Positions 45,265-55,180 of a stretch of DNA of 64,000 nt are shown here, one piece after another. The notes beneath the pieces are model-generated. The model made no database searches. It was given only the letters and a program-made list of their open reading frames with translations, and was not told the origin of the DNA. Position 1 is the stretch's first letter. Each line of letters opens with the position of its first letter. Position numbers and translations under genes: made by a program. This DNA is from Datisca glomerata (lineage: Eukaryota; Streptophyta; Magnoliopsida; Cucurbitales; Datiscaceae), in NCBI GenBank assembly GCA_003255025.1, contig QANY01007975.1:496001-560000 (forward strand). Reading direction: 5' to 3'.

Positions 45265-47515
45265 TTTCATTAAAAATCTACTTTAGGAGAATGCTTTATG
45301 AAATGAGATGAAAGACTCAATATCTAGAGTAAGCAGCAAACATCATATATTAAGAGTCGAACAAAACTAGAAAGTTGACATAGAAACATAGGATGAAATA
45401 AAATGAAGAACAAGGACGAAGAACGTCGAACCTCCTAAAATAGTAAAACTAAAAAAAAAACTCGATAATGAAAGTAAGAATTAATTACGCACTAAAGGGT
45501 TACCATCATCATGTATCGAGAAATTAGTCCACCCCTCCAATTCAAGTCTACATAACATTATTATTTATCAGAATCAAAACAACATATAAACAATAAGGAT
45601 TTGGATCTAACTTTAGAGGAAAAAATAATGTTTTCATTAATAACTCTATTGAAGAAATTGATATTATTGTTATCATTGAAGCAAAAAGCAACCGATCGTA
45701 TGTTAGCTAAAAAACTAACTTATATTCTCAAATCCTTTCATGTTTTATTAAATACCATCAAGTGGCTAGTTCATTATAAGCACTATGAATCCCAAAAGAA
45801 AGGATGTTATTAGCTATTAAGCTACAAAGCTAGTAATTAGTCAATAAAATATCAAATGCATCATATAGATAGATAGTAATACAACTACAAGATGCATTTT
45901 CAGTACCAGAAATCATGATTTTCGTATACAGTTACAGTAAATAAAGAAAGAACTTTCAATGTCTGAGGAGAATAATATTCAGATTACAAATAATATCAGC
46001 TTATAAGATCTCAAATGCAGGGGAAGATTGGAGAATTCAGAATAATTTTCTTGCAAAATTAACTTTTCATAAGAAATCAATTAGTCCAAAAATATTTCAT
46101 TACAATCAAAAGAATCAAACTCTAGCTGATGTAATAATGAATTTACAAATTAAAGCCATGCGTGCTAATACTATTATTCTAAGCATGTTCACATGTTATT
46201 ATTTTCAGCTAAAGTGTAGACCTCTTGAATATATTTTGAATCCCTTTTCGAGGAAAGGAAGTCTCTTTTCTCTCTCAAACCTGTGGAAGACTCGACCCAC
46301 AACAAAAGGATGCACATATAACTTCTACATTACTTAAAGCATCATAAACAGTTAGTTTTAGCAGAACTTACTCTTGATTTTTTTGAACAATAGGATTATC
46401 ACTTGTCTCCCACCTTTCACGAATCTCTTTGAATGCCTCCCACTTTTTACTCCATCGAGACTACTTTGAAGGTAAACTGACAACACCAGTTCATGCACTT
46501 CTTCCACCTTTTGGGGAAGTGGAAGGCTTATACTCAAGATGCCTCATCGTACTTGGATTGCCACTTAATTCATCCTTTACAATAAGGATGGAAGAAGAGT
46601 TCTGAAAATTTTAGTCAAACAATAATAAGTGATTTTGTGTTGATGCAGGGGAGATGAAATCCTTTAACATTGAAATAAAAGATACTAAAAGAAAATTTGC
46701 TAATAACTAGTATAGTTCACCAATCCAGTAAGAGATGCTCAGACACAAAAATGCACAGCGCAAAGTAAACTAATTGGGCCACTTTTACAGCTATATGTTA
46801 CATTGTATCCACCAATTATCAACCATACATATGCAAGCCATTCATCATAATAAGTGATTTTATAGGAGTTAAGGAATTAATCTAACTAGACTGACATCTA
46901 GTGTTTTGTCACAACATGTGTAAAGACGCTTGAAAAGGGCGAAGAAGGTGACTAAACTAGATAGTGAAGGCCAAATAACTCAATAGTTAATAGAACAACA
47001 ACGAGATTTTAGATGATGCTACAACTCCCAATGATTCTCCAAGAGATTTTCGAGATCATCAAGATTACGTCATTATATTAACTACCCTCAGTTTAAATAT
47101 GACAATCACAACCACCCTTAGATGGGTCATCTTCTTACCAAAACTTTGTATACATACACAACTAAACAAGAAGAACTTAGGCCGACCCAATAAAATGAAA
47201 TTGTTAATTAACACAACTTTGTTAGTAGAATATCTATCCATATGATACACAAGCAACACATGCATAAGATAATGCATAATGAAAAGAGTACTAGGTTTTT
47301 ATTTTTCATTTAGAAGTTCAAACCACCATATAAACCAAACAGACTTACTGAGTCCTATAAACAATAGAATGATATAAATGAAATTCAAAGAAAATACTGA
47401 AATAATAATTAGTAGATAACATCAATTTAGCTCTCAAATGAAGTGGAAAAGAAGTCCCTTCAAAATGTTTAGCCAATTTATTAGTTATCATATCATGTCT
47501 CACTATGCAGAACAA
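45265..47515. other. CACTA 2 interior, unassigned
   Basis: AT-rich. The frames at 45601-45813 and 46137-46337 have no recognisable motif. A minus-strand stretch near 46600-46370 with KKWEAFKEIRERWETS looks protein-like but is interrupted by stops, and I cannot assign it. Confidence 0.4.
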
Positions 47516-47517
47516 AC

Positions 47518-48290
47518 CTTTGCCTTCTCGACATCCCCAAGATGCAAATGGCATATTCCTTCTTTAACTGTCAAGTTCAGATGCAATTAATTTTTTAATT
47601 GAAAATCTCACCAGCACTCTCAACATGTTGTAGAGCTTTTCTATACTCCTTAATTTCCATGTACAGCAAAGCAAGAAGATCAATCACGCTTGAATCAGCA
47701 TCAGTAGTATGATCCTTAATATAGTCCTAAAGAATGTCGAAGGAACGTTCAAGCTGACCACATTTTTGGTACAACTGACATTAAAAATAAAATAAAATAA
47801 AATATATTATGTAGAGATATCACATACATATGAATGATATACAATCGAAATTTCCATCTAGTAGAGACATTTAGAACAACTTTCAACAGAGAGCGGTATT
47901 CCACAGGAATGAATAATCAGGTAATTTTCTTATATGTAAATAAATTTTTTGATAGTGTACTATAAATTCGAGACAACAATACTCATTAAACTTTGAAGAA
48001 AAAAGTCATCAAGAAGTTTTCACAACCAACAAAAGGATGTCCTATATATTATTTCCATTGATGACAAAGTTAAGTCTTTAAGTCAAACAAAAAGGGTATC
48101 TAATTGAATTAAAATAGAAAGGCAAAACCTTTGCAAATGTCTTGAGTGCTTCAACATTTTCAAGACATTGTTGATGTATCTGATCATATATCTCAGCAGC
48201 TTTCTGATAGTTTCCACGCTCAATGTAGAGTGATGCACGCTGAAATAATAAATGAATACCACTAGGATCTGCTGCTAAAAGGAAAAGGGA
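47518..48290 (-). pseudogene. Captured TFIIIC TPR subunit (GTF3C3/TFC4-like) fragment
   Basis: Three minus-strand exon remnants in order. A (about 48290-48129) encodes ADPSGIHLLFQRASLYIERG, then NYQKAAEIYDQI and ENVEALKTFAK, a TPR unit, before a GT donor. B (47774-47612) follows TGTCAG and encodes LYQKCGQLERSFDIL, a stop where Glu is usual, then DADSSVIDLLALLYMEIKEY and RKALQHVESAG before GTGAGA. C (about 47583-47518) encodes NLTVKEGICHLHLGDVEKAK before a GT donor. Together they match consecutive TPR exons of the plant general transcription factor 3C polypeptide 3, the TFIIIC subunit that recruits TFIIIB for RNA polymerase III. The nonsense codon and missing sequence between B and C make it a pseudogene. 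Confidence 0.75.
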
Positions 48291-48629
48291 ATTCCCCAAA
48301 GGGGAGGAAGAATTTTCTAGGTGAGCGAGAAGCCAAGATTCCCTCATCTCAACAAAACGAAAATAACGCAAAATTATTTTTAGTCTTTCAAATCGCTATC
48401 GTCAAACAAAATCTTAGAAGATCTGAAGCAGATAGAAGACCTAGACCCAAACCTGAATAATGATAAACACACTTGAAACTGTAAAACTTAAAACCCTAGA
48501 AATCGTTTAGACTCCAAGCAAACGACCATGTGTAATCTGACACCAGCTCAGAATGTATGAGAGTTTAGAGCTATGAACCATACATGAATCAACTCGAAAA
48601 ACGCAGAGAGTGTGGGCGTTAGGAAGATA

Positions 48630-48630
48630 G

Positions 48631-48676
<46 letters not shown>
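48630..48676. repeat. (GATA)n(GA)n microsatellite
   Basis: Five to six GATA units followed by about twelve GA units. The minus-strand frame with Leu/Ser/Tyr runs (48548-48730) is its translation. Confidence 0.95.
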
Positions 48677-48683
<7 letters not shown>

Positions 48684-48994
48684 AGAGAAGCAAAGCGAGA
48701 GAGACGAGAGAGAACCCTGGTTCTCTCCATTGCCTCTCTCTATAGCAGATCCGAGAGTGTGAAATAGATGTCGATTAGGGTTAGAATATTAAGTGTCAAT
48801 TTTATAATTATAGAGTAATTTCAGTATACTTTAGTTTTACACTGTCATAATAGGTACATCTATTATGACAGTTTAAGTAAAACATGTCATATTAGCTAAA
48901 TATAATTTTTTTTTTACATTTTAGAGCATTTTTTACATGACATGTCATTAATTCTAATAGCGCGTTGTCATCTAAATCTCATTTTATAGTAGTG

Positions 48995-49998
48995 ACTTTA
49001 GGCACTTGACCGAGCCTCCCAACTCTAGCACATTTAAACCGATCATCAACCTAGGCGGGGGTGGGGTGGCGGCAACAACTTCACCGAGCCTCCTAACTCT
49101 AGTCGAGCGAACATTTGGAGAAAACTAACTCCAAATCCTTTATAATGTTACATACTCGTATGACGAAACCAACCTGAATTAATCTAAAAGTCTATCTTCA
49201 AATCTGTTGAATAAGATCCCAAAAGAATTTTGGAGTTTATTCATTATTTTTTTAAAATAAAGATGTAAAATTTCAAAAAACACATGGCATCAATCAGTTA
49301 TATAAAATGAATACTGATTTTTGAGTCAGATTATGAAATATTTTTCTTACTCAAACCTCACTAACAGATGGCAGTAGTTTTTTCAGAATTTTTTTTAAAG
49401 AAGACATAAAAAACCGACACATTAACATTAAAATAGAAACTAGGCATCGCAACGAAAATTAAATCATTATTCATTACCAGAAAACAATGATAACGGCAGT
49501 CGGCAACAACCAATCACTTTTTTATCGACCCGCGAATCACGCTCAAATTTAATAAAAGTAGTTAACACCAATACGATCTAAACAATCGCCATTGCACGCC
49601 ACGTGTGATGTCCCCACTAGAAAGTGCGAAAAGAAAAAACCACGACCTTTGACTTCTCAGTTCCCCCCGCCTATCTTCTTAAATTACATTTCAACTCACC
49701 CGCACCAAATCACCCCTTTCCCGGCATAAGTATCCAAAAGTTCGTCCTCACTCACTACTGAGTGGGACTGTGGGAGTGTGGACCCGGTGGTTTCACCCTG
49801 TTATTCGTTCTGACTCGCTCTTTTTCACCGAGTTGTTCTTTACTAGGGTCCCCTCCAACACCATCATCACTGACCCATCATCCTCGATCATGCAAAATAG
49901 TTTCCAAACTTGCTTTTTCATCATGATCGATTCGTCCCTGAACTCCAAGCCACAGTCTTTAAATTTCTCTCTCTGGGTTTCTCTCTGTAGGCTTTGTT
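48995..49998 (+). other. Upstream region of the WEB-family gene
   Basis: AT-rich to about 49540, then the proximal promoter and leader, with a G-box at 49600. The plus frame at 49770-50072 is out of phase with the gene and is not supported. Confidence 0.5.
49600..49605 (+). promoter_or_regulatory. G-box (CACGTG) upstream of the WEB gene
   Basis: CACGTG in the context GCCACGTGTGATG, about 400 bp upstream of the ATG. G-boxes bind bZIP and bHLH factors, including light-response regulators. A role here is inferred from position only. Confidence 0.4.
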
Positions 49999-52372
49999 AT
50001 GGCGGAAGCATTCGACCCAATTGCCAATGCTGTCCCGAGGACCCCCGGCATATCAGAAATAAGGTCCGGTAAGGGACACGAACCGTTCGATTTTAGAAGG
50101 GAAGCAAGTGGGTCACCAGGTCCGGGGATTAGAAGGGTGAATATGCGAGCGGTAATTGATACTTCACCACCATTCGGGTCGGTTAAGGAGGCGGTTACCC
50201 GGTTTGGTGGCAGCGGTCCGTGGATACCCCTCTGGAAGCTTGGAGATGGATATGTAAGTGACTTGCCCTGCGAAAATTGTTGTAGATTCTAGCTGAAGTC
50301 CACGTTGATGAGATAATGGTTGGTGTCTGAACAAACAGATTATTATTTCTTCTTGTCCTCGTTCCATTTCTTCAGGGTTGGTCGCTTACGAAATAAACAG
50401 TGTCATGCATTAACTATGTAGACCACCATCCCCTGAAAAGAAAAGGAGAGAAAATGAAAAGAGGGAAGAGGTATTGTTGTATGTTTATGAATCTTTTGAC
50501 ATCACTGCACTGTTGTTTTTAGTATATTGAGCAATGTCACTCTTTGTGCTAATTCAGTTGGACACATCTGGGTAAATTTGCTTTCAAGTGGAATTAAAGG
50601 AACTCAAGGCAAAGTAGATTTTGTCTTTGTTTTCGCCTTTTGGGTCTTACTGTTTCGATATGTTGAATTTAATGCACAAAATCCAGACATATTATGATCT
50701 CATTTTCAGCTGTGCTGTCAGCTCCGATGACAATGAAGAGGTGGAAGTAAGGATTTTAAACATTGGAAATATTGTGACACTTGATTTTTAAGTTGTCCTT
50801 TTCATTTCTTCTTCTTGATCTGCATTGTTTACCTTTTGCTGTTTAAATGACATATTCGAAAGTTAACTAAAGTTATTCCAAGAAAGCCTTTCCTTTTTCT
50901 CCTTTAGTTTCTTTCTCTATGGTTTATGTTTGATTCACCATATGATTGTTCTTATAACTAAGCAGCATGGCATTGAGGAGTTTGACATTAAGAGAGTAGG
51001 AGAACAGACAGCAGAGTTAGAGAAGGACCTTATTGTGAAAGAACTAGAAACGCTCGATGTCTTGGAAGAATTGGGATCAACCAAGAGGATGGTAGAAGAG
51101 TTAAAACGGCAGCTACAGGACGAAGCATCGAGATGCTTCACATCAGTAGACTTCAATCACGAGGAACAGATAACAACAAGTCCTACAATCAAAGAAATGA
51201 ATAACGAAAGCTACGATAATCTTGTCAACAATTACGAACACGTTAAGGAAAGTTTGAGCCCTTGCCCTATGTCATCGCCTGATCTGATCTTAATGGAATT
51301 GAAGCAAGCTAAATTGAACCTTGGTAAAACCATAACCGATCTTCGAACTATTCAAACTTCTGTTGAATCTTTGAATAGGAAAATGAAAAAAGATAAAAAC
51401 TTACTGGAATTGAGCCAAGAGAGGGATTCAAGGGAAATAAGAACAAAGTCACCAGTGGTTGATGGGAAAGAATGCAAAAAGGGTCGAAAGGATTCTACAA
51501 ATGCTCTGGTGGAGCTTCAACAGTTCAATTCCAAGACTCAGCAAGTTAAGAACAGAACCGGAAGGGTAAAATCAGAAGTTAGAGAATCAATGAGAGTGAA
51601 TGAGAAGACAAGGAGTAGTTTAAGGACTGCTGAACTGAAATGGGTTGCAGCCAAAAAGATGGGAGAAGCAGCTAGAGCAGCAGAAGCTGTTGCTCTTTCT
51701 GAAATTGAAGCTATAACAAACAGTGAGACTTCACTTGGGTTTGCTTTGCCAGAGCCTGAGAAAATAAATCATAACTTTAGAAAACCCGAGGGATTTTCCG
51801 AGAAGAACTTAGAAAGTGCAGTGCTTCATTATGATGAGGCTGATACCTCAAAAATGGTCATTGTCAAAAGGTTAAAGGAAGCAACAGAAGAACTTAATCT
51901 CAGTAAACAAGCCTTAGAAGAGGTTTTTAACAGAGTTGAAGTTGCCAATAAAAAGCAACTTCTCCTTGAAGAGGCTGTAAAGAGATGGGTGCCTGAGCAC
52001 ACTGGTTTCCATCCAGCCACCATTCATAAGTGTTCTACATTAAATAGTTTGAATAGGCTACAACTAGTAAATAATAGTCCGAATCCAGTGTCAAAGCCAA
52101 CAACTTCCATGAGAGACGTGCTGAGCAGGAAGCAGGGTACGGGTGACGAATATGGGGAGACAAGGAATGAACAAACTGAAAATCAGAAGGTTGCTCTGAG
52201 TGACATGCTACTTGCACTAAGGGACGATCTAACATTTCCATCAAAAGCAGAGAAAGATGGTAATGATCAAAAGAATATGACACCAGAGAGGAAGAAGTTC
52301 AGATTTATCCATATCTCGCTTCCCATGACTAAGCAGAGTAAGAAAAAGATGCAAGCATCGAACGCACTGTGA
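49999..52372 (+). CDS. WEB family protein (DUF827), two exons
   Basis: Exon 1, 49999-50253, ends TAT|GTAAGT. Exon 2 starts at 50963 (or 50966) and ends at TGA 52370-52372, giving about 554 residues. Exon 1 holds the family signature DTSPPFGSVKEAVTRFGGSG at residues 54-73, followed by PWIPLW. Exon 2 opens with VGEQTAELEKDLIVKELETL (about residues 95-114) and continues as long Glu/Lys/Leu heptad-like coiled coils, with AAKKMGEAARAAEAVALSEI late in the middle, an ATEELNLSKQALEEV segment, and a basic C-terminus (KQSKKKMQ). WEB proteins include WEB1 and PMI2, cytosolic coiled-coil proteins that control light-driven chloroplast movement; whether this member does so is not known. It lies 2.8 kb upstream of the UROD gene, same strand. 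Confidence 0.9.
50254..50962 (+). other. Intron 1 of the WEB gene with a tandem acceptor
   Basis: Donor GTAAGT, U-rich body, acceptor AACTAAGCAG. Both AAG and CAG can serve, 3 nt apart and in phase, so the mature protein may have or lack one Gln before HGIEEFD. Confidence 0.75.
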
Positions 52373-52884
52373 CACCATGGATTGAATGAAGATTGGGATA
52401 CTAACATTTTCTTTGTATTATGTCCTGATGATATCGTGCTGGTCGTGAATGACGCATAATTATTCTGTAATATTGTGACGTGATCGTTTTATTTCTACTA
52501 GTGGTTGTGTGATTGGTTTTGGTTCATGTTATCTATTGAATCTTAACTAGAGCTGGCGTGTAATGTAATTACACAGCTATTGATATATCAAGTTATGCTA
52601 TTGAATACTTGATAATTCAATTGTGGGTTATGAGCTTCTTTTTTTATGCTGACTTTTGATATATCCAGTATGCAATCCGTGAAATGCTATCCATGATTTA
52701 CAATTCTATTTGAAGTGCTAACTGATGTATAATTTCGAGTAATGAGCCGTTACAGCCATCAGATGAAGTGAATGCGTATTTGACCTTACTGTTCATGTTT
52801 AAACTCATCATCTTGAACAATGGTGGTTTCGTTATCACATCCTCATTTTCATTGATTGTTAATAAAACTTAAATGTTTTCAGGG
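52373..52884 (+). other. 3'UTR and downstream spacer of the WEB gene
   Basis: No further coding signal after the stop at 52372. U-rich and AT-rich sequence that likely includes the poly(A) site. Confidence 0.5.
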
Positions 52885-53270
52885 CTCGGTTTGGTAACAT
52901 TACTGAACCGAATCAAACTGGTTGTGAAAAAAGAATTGAACCGAACTGAAAGTTTCGGTTCAGTTCTGCGGTTCGGTGTTAGTAATGAAAATAAATTTCT
53001 AAATTTTTTTTAAAGAAAATTATTAGAAAAATAAAATAAAACTAGAGTTTTAGTTCGGTTCAATTTGATATGAAATTACAAAAAATAAATAACAATAAAA
53101 ATAAAATAAAAATTTGGTTCCGTTAAAAAACTGTTGAAATTTCAAACTGAACCAAAATTTTATTTTTTTAATTATGTCTATCCGAATCGAACCGAATCTC
53201 ACAAAAGAACTCACTAAATCAATCATTTTCACTTGGGTTCAGTGGGTCGGGTACAAATTTTTTTACTCCT
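52885..53270. repeat. GGTTCGGTT-rich MITE-like sequence
   Basis: Repeated CGGTTCAGTTC, GAACCGAACTG and CGAATCGAACCGAAT motifs in both orientations, similar to the subterminal regions of the hAT-like element at 8433-10335. Ends near GGCTCGGTTTGG and GTGGGTCGGGT. No clear terminal repeats or target duplication. Confidence 0.5.
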
Positions 53271-54518
53271 AATAAAACCTGAGTACTAACTACTGTCTAA
53301 CTGTTAACAAATGGCTGATTCACTGGTTGAAGAAAATTGCTGACTTTGCCTTGCGTGCTTATGTCAAGATGTCATGCACAGTATGTCGAAAAGCTCGCTT
53401 AAGCTCTCTAAGCGAAGGTTGTGCTAACTTACCACTAAGCTCAACGCCGCCACTAAGTGTCGCTTATTGAATCCTAAGCGCCAAATCATAAAAAGGGCAT
53501 ATAGAATGATACCTCTTCTCTCTCTCATCAAGAACTTCATTTGGATGGAGGAGTGACCTATTCTCAAGAGTGGTGTGTAATTGAATTACTACCAAAAAAT
53601 CTCTATTATTATATAACTGTGATCAAATGGGGCTGTTCTGTTTTATATAGGAATTGACAAATCTTGATGCAAATGGGGCTATTCTGTTTTACTCTTTTTT
53701 CTTTTGGCTACGTGCTATATTCCTGGCAGGGAAGTATACTTCTTGCTACTATATGAATCCGCCTGGATAATCATATGGTCTTATGGAGGGCAGTGAAAAG
53801 TTTCCAAGATATACAATATACCATTTTGCTTGTTTGTTGGGTAAAACACATGGGCTTACTCCACAAGTCGTGAGCATTGTTCTAGTTCACTCGTGTCACA
53901 TTCATCATGCACTCACTGTACTTATGTCAGGGTCTAAACTTTAGACTTATAGCACATAATTTAAATTAGGAGTAATGTTTAGGCGTATAATTTAAATTTG
54001 GTTATAATGTCACATGGCTCAAAGATATCAACATTTGTGCATTTGAAATTTTTTCCCTTCTGTGTTACTCTATGTCTGACTTTCAGAATAAACATGAAAT
54101 TTCAAGTCCTTGCAACTTGGATTCAAGTCTATTTCATATGATGTGTTTTAGAGCGTTTTTCATTAATAAAAAATATGTATATCTTGAACTATCATTATTT
54201 TAGTTACAAATGATTTCATACCATACGAAGCAATTGAATATGTTTGGTGAAACATAATTTTTTTGAAATTGGAAGAATTTTAGGGAACACTTGCGATGTA
54301 ATTGAGCGTACAAAAATAACATTATTTCAGTTAAAAATGAAGTACTTAAGTAAATGTTTATTTGTTATTTAAATGATAAAGTATGAATTAAACAACCATA
54401 TTTGTTAAGAGTGTGGTTGTTAATGTTTATGACTAAACGTGATATTTATACATTCAAATAACATTATCTTACTTCTTAATTATGTTATATATTTTTTTTC
54501 AGAAAACACTTGTAATAT
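53271..54518. other. Intergenic region between WEB and UROD genes
   Basis: AT-rich. No exon, RNA gene or terminal repeat recognised. Confidence 0.55.
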
Positions 54519-54722
54519 CTTTTAAAGTATATTCATGTGCATGTATTTATTCTTTTAAAATATATTCATGTGCATATATTTATTCTTTTAAAATATATTT
54601 ATGTGCATGTATTTATTATAAAAATACTTCTACACGAACAACAATGCTTATCAAAATATATGTGAATTGAAATAGTATTTTTAATACATTACATATGAAT
54701 TGAAATAGTATTTTTAATGCAT
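54519..54722. repeat. Short tandem repeats, ~34 and ~35 bp
   Basis: Three copies of TTTTAAARTATATTCATGTG + CATGTATTTATTC (from about 54519), then two copies of GAATTGAAATAGTATTTTTA + ATRCATT (from about 54663). The 62-codon frame across the first array is repeat-derived. Confidence 0.85.
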
Positions 54723-55180
54723 TGAATTGTTTTAAATGAAACGTTAGAAACTATCTTAAATAACTTTTTTATATAAATGTTTTCAAACAAAGCACTCCCC
54801 AGGTCACCATTCAATAAGTGTTTTTTGTATAAGATCCTGCGTTCAAATCACCATAGTCGTTTCATCACTTTCCTGATTTCCTTGAATCCGCACCGTTCAT
54901 ATTGCAGAAACAAAGATGAAAAAGCTGTAAGAGATCAAAGGGCAGAGGCGTAAATCACAATCTTATTAGCTATGAATGACAGGATAATATTGTGACCCCA
55001 TTTGAGTAGAGAGCTCAATATAATGTCTAGCAACCTTATCTTTCTGTCAGTTATTATTGATCTTCTTTCCCGTTCAATCCCTCCATTTGACCTTTTACTC
55101 TGAAATCCACTATTTGTGAAGAGAGAGATGCGAAGAAGTCTCAAAGCTGCCTGAACTTTTGAAATTCTTCTTCCGATACG

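Larger units (their letters stand above)
44917..48994. mobile_element. CACTA element 2, non-autonomous, with captured TFIIIC gene piece
   Basis: Left end CACTACAACAAAAAAGGC; right end on the opposite strand CACTACTATAAAATGAG, both followed by TTAGATGA. Flanking triplets are ATT and ACT, an imperfect 3-bp duplication. The left subterminal 330 bp has repeated ATGACGGG..ACCCGTCAT units in both orientations. The TTAGATGACA subterminal motif is shared with CACTA 1, so the two are related. No transposase was recognised. The interior holds TFIIIC-like exons on the minus strand and a (GATA)n(GA)n tract. Confidence 0.85.

Noticed and set aside
50935..52283. Minus-strand ORFs opposite the WEB gene
   Set aside because: Shadows of the long coiled-coil reading frame.
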